64,000 nucleotides of DNA from Bacillota bacterium (GCA_023435895.1 JAEZLH010000027.1:124001-188000); one strand, 5' to 3'; shown: positions 8,958 through 18,832, counted from the stretch's first letter. Translations and numbers: made by a program. The notes: generated by a model not told the origin, from the sequence alone.

Positions 8958-9980
8958 ATGCAAAAGATGATTACAGTTGTAGTTGATGCTATGGGCGGCG
9001 ATAACGCTCCTGTAGAGATCATCAAGGGAGCAGTTCTTGCAATTCAAGAGAATAGTGATATTAAAGTTGTTTTAACGGGTGAAGAATCAATCATTCAAAA
9101 AGAGCTTAGTGAGTATACTTATGACAAGGATAGAATTGCCATCGTGCATGCACCGGAGCTAATTACTAATTGTGAGGCACCGGTTATGGCAATTCGCCGT
9201 AAGAAAAATTCCTCAATCGTAGTAGCGCTCAATATGCTTAAGAACAGAGAAGCGGATGCCTTCGTATCAGCCGGAAGCACAGGAGCAGTGTTAGCCGGAG
9301 GACAATTGGTTGTCGGTCGAATCGAAGGAGTGGAACGACCGCCGCTTGCACCCCTCTTACCTACGATGACAGGCGTTTCCTTGTTGATTGACTGTGGTGC
9401 GAATGTTGATGCAAGACCGTCCCATTTGGTACAGTTTGCGCAGATGGGTTCAATTTATATGGAGAATGTAATCGGTATAAAGAATCCCAGAGTAGCAATT
9501 GTCAATAACGGCGCAGAAGAAGAAAAAGGTAATCTATTAGTAAAAGAAACCTTTCCGTTATTAAAGAATTGTACTGATATAAATTTTATCGGAAGTATTG
9601 AAGCTAGAGAGATTCCCAATGGCGGAGCAGACGTTATTGTTTGCGAAGCATTTGTGGGAAATGTTATTCTTAAGCTGTACGAGGGACTAGGATCTGCATT
9701 GATTAGTAAGGTGAAAGCTGGACTTATGACCTCTTTAAGAAGTAAAATTGGTGCTTTGCTAGTGAAACCTGCTTTAAAAGAGACCTTCAAGGACTTTGAT
9801 GCTTCAAGATATGGTGGTGCTCCTTTACTTGGCTTGAAGGGACTTGTTGTTAAAACACACGGAAGTGCAAAAAGTGTTGAAGTTCGCAACTCTATTATGC
9901 AATGTGTTGCATTTACCAAACAGGGAATCAATGAGAAGATTAAAAACAATTTGAGCAAAGCGGAAAAATCAGGCGATTGA
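8958..9980 (+). CDS. plsX: Phosphate acyltransferase PlsX
   Basis: Transfers acyl groups from acyl-ACP to phosphate, giving the acyl-phosphate used by PlsY (also in this window) to make lysophosphatidic acid. The N-terminal signature VVVDAMGGDNAP and the blocks SAGSTGAVLAGG and DCGANVDARP are present, and 340 residues is the normal length. GGAGGG lies 4 nt upstream of the ATG; a second in-frame ATG at 8967 is an alternative start. It precedes acpP, whose product supplies its substrate. Confidence 0.95.
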   Translation: MQKMITVVVDAMGGDNAPVEIIKGAVLAIQENSDIKVVLTGEESIIQKELSEYTYDKDRIAIVHAPELITNCEAPVMAIRRKKNSSIVVALNMLKNREADAFVSAGSTGAVLAGGQLVVGRIEGVERPPLAPLLPTMTGVSLLIDCGANVDARPSHLVQFAQMGSIYMENVIGIKNPRVAIVNNGAEEEKGNLLVKETFPLLKNCTDINFIGSIEAREIPNGGADVIVCEAFVGNVILKLYEGLGSALISKVKAGLMTSLRSKIGALLVKPALKETFKDFDASRYGGAPLLGLKGLVVKTHGSAKSVEVRNSIMQCVAFTKQGINEKIKNNLSKAEKSGD

Positions 9981-10100
9981 GGTAAGGCGTTGTTATAACA
10001 TACTTAGTTGTATGTGTTAGGTGCATTCTTGAAATTCGAGTGAATTTCTTGGGAATACGGAATAAACATCAACAAATAATAAAAAGAAGGGTGAAAGATT

Positions 10101-10334
10101 ATGGAATTTGAAAAATTACAAAAAATTATCAGCGAAGTATTAAATGTTGACGAAGACGAGATTACAATGGAGACTACATTTGTGGATGATTTAGGTGCAG
10201 ATTCACTTGACGTATTCCAGATCATTATGGGAATCGAAGAAGAATTCGATATTGAAATCGCAAATGAAGAAGCAGAAAATATCGTTACGGTTGCTGATGC
10301 ACTTGAGCAGATTAAGAGCGCATTGAATTCCTAA
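10101..10334 (+). CDS. acpP: Acyl carrier protein
   Basis: 77-residue acidic four-helix carrier of fatty acyl chains. Ser35 in the GADSLDV motif is the phosphopantetheine attachment site. AAGAAGG sits 8 nt before the ATG. Its place between plsX and rnc matches other Firmicutes. The 120-nt gap from plsX contains a 7-bp hairpin (GAAATTC/GAATTTC, about 10031-10048) of unknown role. Confidence 0.96.
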   Translation: MEFEKLQKIISEVLNVDEDEITMETTFVDDLGADSLDVFQIIMGIEEEFDIEIANEEAENIVTVADALEQIKSALNS

Positions 10335-10390
10335 TTACAAAGGATTTGCAATATCAAAAAACTGTTTAGCTGCTAATAAATATGTGTTAT

Positions 10391-10433
10391 GAAAAGCCCT
10401 GTGAATAAGGCTTGCCTTATTTATGGGCTTTTC
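10391..10433 (+). terminator. Bipartite hairpin terminator after acpP
   Basis: GAAAAGCCC pairs with GGGCTTTTC (9 bp); inside, ATAAGGC pairs with GCCTTAT (7 bp), giving one long stem with a small asymmetric bulge. The downstream tract is only moderately T-rich. It separates acpP from rnc. Confidence 0.75.
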
Positions 10434-10548
10434 GTATAAATTTTCTATTAAAAGTTGTAATCAATACATTATACTATGATAAATTCATTGGATTATATAA
10501 TTTATGGCATCAGGATTTATCCGGTGTAAAGGGAGGGCTGCAGGTTAT

Positions 10549-11256
10549 ATGAAAGTGCGTAAAAAGGTTGAAGAAAAAATTTTATTACTGGAAAATAAAA
10601 TAAAGTATCATTTTTCAGATCCATCCATTTTAATTCATGCATTAACTCATAGTTCTTATGCGAATGAGATGCGATTGGAAAAGGAAAAGAATAATGAAAG
10701 ACTGGAATTCTTAGGGGATGCAGTGCTGGAACTTGTAACCAGTGAGGCGGTATTCAAGGAATATAAAAACCTGTCAGAAGGGGATTTGACAAAGTTAAGA
10801 GCCAGCATTGTTTGCGAACAAACTCTATCAACCTGTGCCAGGGATTTAAATATCGGTGAGTATTTATTGCTTGGTAAGGGAGAAGATATCTCAGGGGGAA
10901 GAAAAAGAGATTCCATTCTGTCGGATTCGCTGGAAGCTATTATCGGTGCAATCTATCTGGACGGTGGTTTTACTAATGCAAAAGAGTTTATTAACAGCTA
11001 CATACTGGCTGGTGTAAAGAATAAGGAGCTCTTTTTCGATAGCAAGACTATCTTGCAAGAAATCATTCAAAATGAGAATCATAAGCAGGCATTGCGCTAT
11101 AAACTAATCTCTGAAGAAGGGCCTGATCATAATAAGACCTTCCGGGTTGCGGTATGTATTGGTAATAATGAGATTGGTTATGGGACAGGCAGAACAAAGA
11201 AGGCAGCTGAACAGGAAGCTGCAAATCAGGCAATTCAAACTCTGCGAAAGAATTAG
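10549..11256 (+). CDS. rnc: Ribonuclease III
   Basis: Double-strand-specific endoribonuclease that processes rRNA precursors. The signature ERLEFLGDAVLELV begins at residue 50, the second catalytic region DSLEAIIGAIYLDGG follows, and the last 70 residues are a dsRNA-binding domain ending in a typical GTGRTKKAAEQEAA helix. The frame is open from ATG 10504, but GGGAGGG at 10531-10537 and the N-terminus of relatives favour ATG 10549 (235 residues). smc follows after 18 nt, as in many Firmicutes. Confidence 0.94.
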   Translation: MKVRKKVEEKILLLENKIKYHFSDPSILIHALTHSSYANEMRLEKEKNNERLEFLGDAVLELVTSEAVFKEYKNLSEGDLTKLRASIVCEQTLSTCARDLNIGEYLLLGKGEDISGGRKRDSILSDSLEAIIGAIYLDGGFTNAKEFINSYILAGVKNKELFFDSKTILQEIIQNENHKQALRYKLISEEGPDHNKTFRVAVCIGNNEIGYGTGRTKKAAEQEAANQAIQTLRKN

Positions 11257-11274
11257 TTAGATGGGAGACTATGC

Positions 11275-14200
11275 ATGTATTTAAAGAGTATTGAGGTTCA
11301 CGGTTTTAAATCGTTTGCAAATAAAATGGTTTTGGAGTTCCATGATGGAATAACCGGAATTGTCGGTCCCAACGGAAGTGGTAAAAGTAACGTTGCGGAT
11401 GCGGTACGCTGGGTACTTGGAGAGCAGAGCGCGAAACAGCTTCGTGGTGCAAGGATGGAGGATGTCATATTTTCCGGAACGCAAACACGTAAGCCCTTGG
11501 GATATGCTTATGTAGCAATTACACTAGACAATTCGGATCATAAGCTTCCAATTGATTATGAACAAGTGACCATAGCCAGAAGAGTATATCGTTCCGGTGA
11601 AAGTGAATATTTGATTAACGGTGCATCCTGTAGATTGAAGGATGTGAATGAACTGTTTTTAGATACCGGTATTGGCAAAGAGGGCTATTCGATAATCGGT
11701 CAGGGACAAATTGATAAGATACTAAGCGGTAAGCCGGAGGATCGAAGAGAACTTTTTGATGAGGCTGCCGGTATCGTAAAATTCAAAAGAAGAAAAGCAA
11801 CAGCTGAGAAGAACCTTGAAGAAGAAAAACTGAATCTATCCCGAGTTACAGATATTATCAGGGAGATTGAGAAGCAGCTTTCTCCGTTAGAGAAGCAGTC
11901 TTCAACTGCAAAAGTCTTCTTAAAGTATAAGGAAGAACTGAAAAGCTTTGAAATCAATATGTTCTTGAAAGAATATGACAGACTGAGAACGGCGAAGGAT
12001 CAGCTGGAAGAAAAATTAACCATTGCAAGTGGTGATTTAGAGCTCTCAAAGAATGAATATGATAATACCAAAGAGGAATACTATCGCCTAGAGCAGGAGC
12101 TTGAAGAATGTAACACATCCATTGAACAGGATAAAAATCAGTTTAATGAAATGAAGTTAAAGAATCAGCAGGCAGAAGGTGAAATCAAAGTCCTACAGGA
12201 ACAAATTGCTGCTGCATTACAAAACGATGAATATATTCATAACCGTTTACACAGCAATAATCATGATATCCAAGTAAAAAAAGAAGAAGAAAGTGCTTAT
12301 ATTTCTCAAAAAACCGAGATTGACCAAAAGCTTACACTTGTAGATGACAGGCTGAATGGGGCACTGGAAGAACTAAATCGAATTCGGGATAATATTAACC
12401 GCTATACAAGGGAAATAGAAGAGTGTAATAATGGCATATTTGAACATTTGAATGTAATGTCCGGTATTAAAAGCAATATGCAGCGTTATGAAATGATGCT
12501 AGAGCAAAATGTTCTTCGTAAATCAGAGCTGAATCAAAGGATTTTAAGAAATAAAAGTGAAGACTCCCTGTTTGAGGAATCAATTACATCCTTCACTGAC
12601 CAATTGAAAGAAGTTCAGGATTTCATTCGCACAAACACTCTAGAAATTTCAACAATTGAAGAAGATATTACAAAAGCTCAAAAAACCATAGAGAGTCTTA
12701 ATCAGGAATATAATCAGGTACAGACTACCTATTTGGGTGAAAAATCCCGCTTTGAATCCTTGCTAAATCTAACGGAGCGTTATGAAGGCTATGGAATAAG
12801 CATTAAAAAGGTAATGGAACAAAAGTCAAGAATGCCCGGTATTGTGGGTGTTGTTGCCGATATTATAAAGGTAGAGAAATCCTATGAAACTGCCATTGAG
12901 ACAGCACTTGGAGGAACCATTCAAAATATCGTAACGGAGGATGATTCGACCGCAAAAGAATTAATTACTTATTTAAAGAAGAATAAATTCGGTCGTGCGA
13001 CCTTCCTGCCATTAACCAATATGTCCTCGAATAACGGAAATACCCAGGATAAGGTTTTAAAGGAAGAGGGTGTTATTGGTTATGCGAATACTCTTGTGGA
13101 AAGTGATAAAAGATTTCAGGCTTTAATGGGTTATCTGTTAGGCAAGGTTATTGTGGTAGATCATATGGAGCATGCTGCAATAATTGCTAAAAAATATAAT
13201 TATAGCTTGAGAATCGTTACCTTAGAGGGTGAATTATTAACGCCTGGCGGTGCCATATCCGGTGGTGCTTACAAAAATTCAAGTAATCTTTTGGGAAGAA
13301 GACGTGAAATCGATGAAATGGAGGAAGGAATCGCTTCACTCCATAGACAGTTAGACGATATATTAACCAAAAGAGAGGAACAAAAGGAAATCCGCTCCTC
13401 CCTTCGTATAAGAATAGAGGAACGAAAAGCTTCTCTACAGGAGAAGTACCTGGAACAAAATACCATTAAGATGAATCTGGATAGTGAGCTTGCTAAGAAA
13501 GAGGAGGCTAAAGAGGTATTTAGTGAGTATGTGAACGAACTGCAGGAGATTGATAATCAGGCAAAGGATTTGAAAGATAATTTGGCTGAGCTGGAAGATA
13601 CCTTAGCGCAGAACGCATTATTAAACAGACAAAATGATAACCGAATCGAAGAACTTTCAAAGCATTTGGAAGCAGAACGAGGGTTGGAGCAAAGTGCATC
13701 TGACCAGGTCGCTCAGTTAAAATTAGAACTGTCTGCTTTGGAACAGAGTAATCAATTCCTGATGGAGAATGTAAAGCGTGTCAAACGAGACATTGAAAGG
13801 CTTTATGAGGAAGAAAGAACTTTAAAAACCGATATCTCAAAGACCTCACAGGCAATTGAAGAGAAAAAGCATGGGATAAGTCAAACAGAAACCATTATCA
13901 TGGCATATCAGTTGGAATTAAAGAATTTGGAAGCTAGAATTGGAGAGCTAACCACTAAGAAAGAGCAGATTACAGCCATTCATAAACGTTTCTTTGATAA
14001 AAGAGAAGAACTTTCCGTTCGAATGAATGAATTAGATAAGGAGTGCTTCAGACTTAGCGGACAGAAGGATAAGTTAATAGAACAGACTGACCAGCAGATG
14101 AGTTATATGTGGGAAGAGTATAAACTTACTTATACCACTGCTCTAGAGTATCCCGTAGATCAAGAAATCAGTCCAGCTCATATTAAGAAAACAATTAGTG

Positions 14201-14835
14201 AGATAAAACAAAAGATAAAAGAACTTGGCGATGTCAATGTAAATGCAATTGAGGACTTCAAAAATTTATCCGAACGATATGTATTCTTAAGCGGTCAGAA
14301 GGAAGATCTTATTAGGGCTGAGGAGGCCTTACTTCAAATTATCAATGAACTTGATGAAGAGATGAGAACACAGTTTAGTGAGAAATTCAAGGCAATCAAT
14401 GAACAGTTTGATATCGTTTTTAAAGAATTATTCGGTGGTGGTAAAGCAGATCTGGAATTAACAGAGAGTGATGATATTTTGGAGGCGGGAATTCGAATCA
14501 ATGCACAGCCCCCGGGTAAGAAGCTTCAAAACATGATGCAGCTATCCGGTGGAGAGAAAGCGTTGACAGCAATTTCATTATTATTTGCAATTCAAAACCT
14601 TAAGCCTTCCCCATTCTGCTTGTTAGATGAGATTGAGGCGGCACTAGATGATTCAAATGTAAATCGTTTTGCAAAATATTTGCATAAATTAACGCAAGAT
14701 ACACAATTTATTATTATTACCCATCGAAGGGGAACGATGGCGGCATCAGATATATTATATGGTATTACCATGCAGGAGAAGGGTGTTTCAACATTAGTAT
14801 CCGTTAATCTTATCGAAAATGAACTCGATAAGTAA
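11275..14835 (+). CDS. smc: Chromosome segregation ATPase Smc
   Basis: 1186-residue condensin subunit that organises and segregates the nucleoid. Walker A GPNGSGKS is at 31-38, long coiled coils span about 170-500 and 680-1020, and between them lies a globular hinge. The C-terminal head carries LSGGEKAL (signature) and the Walker B stretch CLLDEIEAALDD. Both halves of the ATPase are intact and the length is standard. It overlaps no neighbour and sits between rnc and ftsY, the usual context. Confidence 0.97.
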   Translation: MYLKSIEVHGFKSFANKMVLEFHDGITGIVGPNGSGKSNVADAVRWVLGEQSAKQLRGARMEDVIFSGTQTRKPLGYAYVAITLDNSDHKLPIDYEQVTIARRVYRSGESEYLINGASCRLKDVNELFLDTGIGKEGYSIIGQGQIDKILSGKPEDRRELFDEAAGIVKFKRRKATAEKNLEEEKLNLSRVTDIIREIEKQLSPLEKQSSTAKVFLKYKEELKSFEINMFLKEYDRLRTAKDQLEEKLTIASGDLELSKNEYDNTKEEYYRLEQELEECNTSIEQDKNQFNEMKLKNQQAEGEIKVLQEQIAAALQNDEYIHNRLHSNNHDIQVKKEEESAYISQKTEIDQKLTLVDDRLNGALEELNRIRDNINRYTREIEECNNGIFEHLNVMSGIKSNMQRYEMMLEQNVLRKSELNQRILRNKSEDSLFEESITSFTDQLKEVQDFIRTNTLEISTIEEDITKAQKTIESLNQEYNQVQTTYLGEKSRFESLLNLTERYEGYGISIKKVMEQKSRMPGIVGVVADIIKVEKSYETAIETALGGTIQNIVTEDDSTAKELITYLKKNKFGRATFLPLTNMSSNNGNTQDKVLKEEGVIGYANTLVESDKRFQALMGYLLGKVIVVDHMEHAAIIAKKYNYSLRIVTLEGELLTPGGAISGGAYKNSSNLLGRRREIDEMEEGIASLHRQLDDILTKREEQKEIRSSLRIRIEERKASLQEKYLEQNTIKMNLDSELAKKEEAKEVFSEYVNELQEIDNQAKDLKDNLAELEDTLAQNALLNRQNDNRIEELSKHLEAERGLEQSASDQVAQLKLELSALEQSNQFLMENVKRVKRDIERLYEEERTLKTDISKTSQAIEEKKHGISQTETIIMAYQLELKNLEARIGELTTKKEQITAIHKRFFDKREELSVRMNELDKECFRLSGQKDKLIEQTDQQMSYMWEEYKLTYTTALEYPVDQEISPAHIKKTISEIKQKIKELGDVNVNAIEDFKNLSERYVFLSGQKEDLIRAEEALLQIINELDEEMRTQFSEKFKAINEQFDIVFKELFGGGKADLELTESDDILEAGIRINAQPPGKKLQNMMQLSGGEKALTAISLLFAIQNLKPSPFCLLDEIEAALDDSNVNRFAKYLHKLTQDTQFIIITHRRGTMAASDILYGITMQEKGVSTLVSVNLIENELDK

Positions 14836-14945
14836 AGAATAAATTAGAGGGTTTAATGTGCTGGGGTAGAAATAATATATGGTTAACAAGTCTATTGAGA
14901 GAGTGCCTTCATCGGTAAGAGGATGGTTGGCAGAAGGAGTGTTAT

Positions 14946-15878
14946 ATGAGCGAAAATAAAACAGGCTTTTTTGGGAGACTGGTTCAAGGCCTATCAAAAA
15001 CCAGAAATAGTATTGCAAATGGGTTTGATGCTATTTTTAGCGGCTTTTCCAGTATTGACAGCGATTTCTACGAAGAGTTGGAAGAGATTCTAATCATGGC
15101 GGATATTGGTATTAATACCACTAATGCAATCATTGAGGATTTAAAGCAGAAGGTGAAAGAAAATAAAATCAAAGATCCGGGTGAATGCAGACAAATTCTG
15201 ATTAATAGTATGAAGGATCAGATGAAGCTGGAAGAAACGGCCTATGATTTTGAAAACCAAAAATCTGTTGTATTGCTTATCGGAGTAAACGGAGTAGGAA
15301 AAACAACATCTGTTGGAAAATTGGCAGGTCAGCTAAAGGATCAAGGTAAGAAAGTCATGGTTGCGGCAGCGGATACCTTCCGTGCTGCAGCAATCGAACA
15401 GCTTACCGAATGGGCGAACAGAGCCAGTGTGGGTATTATTGCACAAAAGGAAGGCTCCGATCCTGCAGCAGTTATCTATGATGCGGTGACGGCAGCAAAG
15501 GCAAGGGATATCGATGTTCTGCTCTGTGATACAGCAGGACGTCTTCATAATAAGAAAAACCTGATGGAAGAATTAAAGAAAATTGATCGTGTAATAGAAC
15601 GAGAATATCCGGAAGCATATCGTGAGACGTTGGTGGTATTAGACGGAACCACCGGTCAGAACGCACTTGCTCAGGCAAAAGAGTTTAACGAGGTAGCAGA
15701 TATCACCGGTATTGTTCTGACAAAGCTTGATGGTACAGCAAAAGGTGGCATCGCAATTGCGATTCAGGCTGAGCTTGGTATTCCCGTGAAATACATTGGT
15801 ATTGGGGAGAAAATTGACGATTTACAAAAATTCAACGCGAATGACTTTGTAAATGCATTGTTTCAGAGGAACGAGTAG
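14946..15878 (+). CDS. ftsY: Signal recognition particle receptor FtsY
   Basis: SRP receptor GTPase that docks Ffh-ribosome complexes at the membrane. It has an N-terminal four-helix (N) domain (1-95), the P-loop GVNGVGKT at 113-120, DTAGRLH and TKLDGTAKGG. At 310 residues it lacks the long acidic A-domain of proteobacterial FtsY, as is usual in Firmicutes. AGAAGGAG lies 6 nt upstream of the start. Its partner genes ylxM-ffh are about 8 kb downstream rather than adjacent. Confidence 0.96.
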   Translation: MSENKTGFFGRLVQGLSKTRNSIANGFDAIFSGFSSIDSDFYEELEEILIMADIGINTTNAIIEDLKQKVKENKIKDPGECRQILINSMKDQMKLEETAYDFENQKSVVLLIGVNGVGKTTSVGKLAGQLKDQGKKVMVAAADTFRAAAIEQLTEWANRASVGIIAQKEGSDPAAVIYDAVTAAKARDIDVLLCDTAGRLHNKKNLMEELKKIDRVIEREYPEAYRETLVVLDGTTGQNALAQAKEFNEVADITGIVLTKLDGTAKGGIAIAIQAELGIPVKYIGIGEKIDDLQKFNANDFVNALFQRNE

Positions 15879-15976
15879 TACGAAACAGTTCGATTAACCC
15901 GGACCGATTATTTCGTATTCATTTTAAACCGTATAGATGGGAAATTCACCTGATACGGAGATGGAGGGATAATATC

Positions 15977-17194
15977 ATGATGACATTAGACAGGTTTGAG
16001 GAAGCGACAGAAGCTGTGAAGAAGGTAATTCTTCGCACGGAACTGGTTTACAGCGATTATTTTTCGAATGCTACAGGTAATAAAGTATATTTAAAACCTG
16101 AGAATATGCAGTTTACCGGTGCCTATAAGGTAAGAGGTGCTTATTATAAAATTAGTACCCTCTCCAAGGAAGAGAGAAAGCGGGGCTTGATTACTGCTTC
16201 AGCAGGAAATCACGCACAGGGAGTGGCATATGCCGCAAAACTGTATAACGTAAAGGCTGTTATCGTTATGCCGTCCACAACACCGTTAATTAAAGTGAAC
16301 CGTACCAAAAGCTATGGCGCAGAGGTAATTCTTCACGGTAATGTATATGATGACGCCTGTCAGTATGCAATGAAATTGGCCGAAGAGAACGGTTACACCT
16401 TCATCCATCCGTTTAACGATGAAATCGTGGCAACCGGTCAGGGTACCATCGCAATGGAAATCTTTAAGGATTTGCCTACCGTCGATATTATCCTTGCGCC
16501 AATCGGAGGTGGCGGACTTCTGTCCGGTGTGGCAACCTTAGCTAAGATGTTAAACCCCAATGTAAAGATAATCGGTGTGGAACCGGCTGGTGCAGCTTGT
16601 ATGAAAGCATCCCTGGAAGCAGGTCATGTAGTGACATTGCCGACGGTAGATACCATTGCTGACGGTACCGCGGTTAAAACGCCCGGAGATGTGGTGTTCC
16701 CCTATATCCAACAGTATGTGGATGAAATTATTACCGTGGAAGATAAGGAATTAATCGTAAATTTCCTGGATATGATCGAGAATCATAAAATGGTTGTAGA
16801 GAACTCCGGTTTATTAACTGTTGCTGCACTAAAACATCTGAATTGTGAGAATAAAAAAGTGGTATCCATTCTTAGTGGAGGAAATATGGACATCATCACA
16901 GTTTCTTCCATTGTTCAGCATGGTTTAATTCAAAGAGGTCGTGTCTTCACTGTATCTGTGCTTTTGCCCGACAGACCGGGCGAACTGGTTAACGTAGCCT
17001 CCATCATCGCCAAAGCCCAGGGTAATGTTATTAGGCTGGATCACAACCAGTTTGTAAGCATTAACCGTAATAGTGCTGTGGAACTTACTATTACCATGGA
17101 AACCTTTGGTGAAGAACACAAAGGGCTTATCGTAAAGGCATTGATCGATAATGGTTATGATCCTAAAATTTGTGCACCCAATAAGGTATATTAA
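15977..17194 (+). CDS. ilvA: Threonine ammonia-lyase (threonine dehydratase)
   Basis: PLP enzyme that deaminates threonine to 2-oxobutyrate for isoleucine synthesis or threonine catabolism. Lys51 in the FTGAYKVRGA motif holds PLP; TASAGNHAQGVAYAA and the glycine loop GGGGLLSG bind the cofactor phosphate. A single ACT-like domain (about 330-405, opening VSVLLPDRPGEL) suggests allosteric control, and puts it in the one-ACT class of about 400 residues. GGAGGG sits 8 nt before ATG 15977; ATG 15980 is equally possible. It is not part of an ilv operon here. Confidence 0.92.
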   Translation: MMTLDRFEEATEAVKKVILRTELVYSDYFSNATGNKVYLKPENMQFTGAYKVRGAYYKISTLSKEERKRGLITASAGNHAQGVAYAAKLYNVKAVIVMPSTTPLIKVNRTKSYGAEVILHGNVYDDACQYAMKLAEENGYTFIHPFNDEIVATGQGTIAMEIFKDLPTVDIILAPIGGGGLLSGVATLAKMLNPNVKIIGVEPAGAACMKASLEAGHVVTLPTVDTIADGTAVKTPGDVVFPYIQQYVDEIITVEDKELIVNFLDMIENHKMVVENSGLLTVAALKHLNCENKKVVSILSGGNMDIITVSSIVQHGLIQRGRVFTVSVLLPDRPGELVNVASIIAKAQGNVIRLDHNQFVSINRNSAVELTITMETFGEEHKGLIVKALIDNGYDPKICAPNKVY

Positions 17195-17244
17195 TATTGT
17201 GTAATATACATAAATTTTGATAAGAAATTCGGCATTTTAATAAG

Positions 17245-17352
17245 TGCTGCAGTTATTTACAAAGATTGGACAACTTGGTATAATGGAACTATCTTAAATT
17301 CTATTATTTCTTATTGAGTGAAACAATATCTTTGATGACTGCAGCATTTTTT
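17245..17352 (+). terminator. Terminator-like long inverted repeat after ilvA
   Basis: TGCTGCAGT (17245-17253) pairs with ACTGCAGCA (17338-17346), and just inside CAAAGAT pairs with ATCTTTG. Six T residues follow directly. The loop is unusually long, about 60 nt beyond the inner stem, so it may fold further or act as something other than a plain terminator. Confidence 0.5.
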
Positions 17353-17609
17353 GATGTATGACTTCATCCATCAGATCGATCATAGCAGTACTTTTCGCAG
17401 TTAACATCCCATATTCTTAGTGATTCCGTAAAGGGTTTCTATTTCAAATGATTCGATGGATTTATTTTAAAAATATTTTAAATAGGTCATAGGGTGTCTG
17501 GGTGTCATGGTATCATAGTTTTATCACGAAATAAGAAGTAGAGATAACAGGAATAGAATAAAAGAAAGAGAAGGTTATACTCACTAAAGGTTTTAATATG
17601 TTTTATGTA
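17353..17609. other. Non-coding stretch before the recA promoter
   Basis: No ORF or RNA gene that I can support. On the minus strand about 17300-17470 reads as protein-like codons in two frames with a stop between them, possibly a decayed gene, but too short to name. Confidence 0.3.
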
Positions 17610-17638
17610 TTGACAATGTTTCGGAAATACGTTAATAT
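17610..17638 (+). promoter_or_regulatory. recA promoter
   Basis: A perfect TTGACA -35 box, a 17-nt spacer and TAATAT as -10. The predicted start falls at or next to the LexA box just downstream, as expected for a repressible promoter. Confidence 0.7.
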
Positions 17639-17646
17639 GTATACAA

Positions 17647-17658
17647 GAACATAAGTTC
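17647..17658 (+). promoter_or_regulatory. LexA (SOS) box of recA
   Basis: GAACATAAGTTC has the palindromic Gram-positive LexA form GAAC-N4-GTTC (consensus CGAACNNNNGTTCG), with the 3' flanking G also present. It lies 8 nt after the -10 hexamer and about 40 nt before the recA start, so bound LexA would block initiation until DNA damage. Confidence 0.8.
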
Positions 17659-17698
17659 GTATTTTGGAAGCGAAACTTCATAAAAAGGGAGATTAGAT

Positions 17699-18733
17699 AT
17701 GGCAAAGGATGATAAGATTAAAGCATTAGAATCTGCACTGGCGCAGATTGAGAAACAATATGGCAAGGGTTCCGTAATGAAGCTTGGTGATACAAACGCG
17801 AACATGAATATTGAAACAATACCCACCGGTTCTATCAGCTTGGATGTAGCATTAGGGCTAGGTGGTGTACCCAGAGGAAGAATCATAGAGATATACGGAC
17901 CGGAATCAAGTGGTAAGACAACAGTAGCTTTGCATATGGTAGCTGAGGTACAAAAGATTGGCGGAATTGCAGGCTTTATCGATGCGGAGCATGCTCTTGA
18001 CCCGGTATATGCTAAGAATATCGGTGTTGATATTGATAATTTGTATATTTCCCAGCCGGATAACGGTGAACAGGCACTGGAGATTACAGAGACGATGGTA
18101 CGTTCCGGTGCGGTTGATATCATTATTGTTGACTCGGTTGCTGCTCTAGTTCCAAAAGCAGAAATTGATGGCGAGATGGGTGATTCCCATGTGGGTCTTC
18201 AGGCGAGATTAATGTCCCAGGCACTGCGTAAACTGACTGCAGTAATTAGCAAGTCCAATTGTATTGTAGTATTTATTAACCAGCTTCGTGAGAAGGTTGG
18301 TGTTATGTTTGGTAGTCCGGAGACAACTACCGGTGGTCGTGCATTAAAGTTCTATGCTTCAATCCGTATGGATGTAAGAAGAATAGAGGCTTTAAAGCAA
18401 GGCGGAGAGGTTGTCGGCAACAGAACCAGAGTGAAGGTAGTTAAGAATAAAATCGCACCTCCTTTTAAAGAAGCAGAATTTGATATTATGTTTGGTAAGG
18501 GTATTTCCAGAGAAGGTGACGTACTTGATTTGGCAGCTGATGCAGGAATTGTAATTAAAAGTGGTGCATGGTATGCGTATAATGATAGCAAGATTGGACA
18601 GGGTAGAGAGAATGCCAAGCAATATCTTGGAGATAATCCGGTTATATTTGGTGAGATTGAGCGTAAGGTTAGAGAAAAGTTCGCTCTTGTACCAGTGAAG
18701 GAAACACCAGAAGAAGTAGAGAAATTAGATTAA
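17699..18733 (+). CDS. recA: Recombinase RecA
   Basis: Strand-exchange protein and LexA co-protease. Walker A GPESSGKT is at 67-74, and loop and Walker B regions (VDSVAALVPKAEI, VFINQLREK, GGRALKFYAS) are intact. 344 residues with an acidic C-terminus (TPEEVEKLD) is a normal RecA. AAGGGAG lies 7 nt upstream of the ATG. It is controlled by a LexA-box promoter and closed by its own terminator, so it is a monocistronic SOS gene; recX follows with its own promoter. Confidence 0.98.
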   Translation: MAKDDKIKALESALAQIEKQYGKGSVMKLGDTNANMNIETIPTGSISLDVALGLGGVPRGRIIEIYGPESSGKTTVALHMVAEVQKIGGIAGFIDAEHALDPVYAKNIGVDIDNLYISQPDNGEQALEITETMVRSGAVDIIIVDSVAALVPKAEIDGEMGDSHVGLQARLMSQALRKLTAVISKSNCIVVFINQLREKVGVMFGSPETTTGGRALKFYASIRMDVRRIEALKQGGEVVGNRTRVKVVKNKIAPPFKEAEFDIMFGKGISREGDVLDLAADAGIVIKSGAWYAYNDSKIGQGRENAKQYLGDNPVIFGEIERKVREKFALVPVKETPEEVEKLD

Positions 18734-18756
18734 TTATATTTCGTCAATCATAAATT

Positions 18757-18832
18757 AGCTGTCTGCAAATGTGACAGGACATAGGGTGATGTTTGTAGTG
18801 CCTGATGTCAGCACATTTTCAGGCAGCTTTTA
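18757..18832 (+). terminator. recA terminator
   Basis: AGCTGTCTGCAAATGTG pairs with CACATTTTCAGGCAGCT over 17 positions with one G-U and one mismatch. The loop has further pairing (GACAT/ATGTC). TTTTAT follows. Confidence 0.75.

Noticed and set aside
9455..9958. 167-codon open frame antisense to plsX
   Set aside because: Lies wholly inside plsX, no ribosome binding site, composition typical of an antisense shadow.
17300..17470. Possible decayed gene on the minus strand
   Set aside because: Protein-like codons appear in two frames (for example MIDLMDEVIHQKML) but the stretch is short, broken, and overlaps a terminator; not enough to call.
17632..18123. 163-codon open frame antisense to the recA start
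   Set aside because: Overlaps the recA promoter and gene; no family resemblance.
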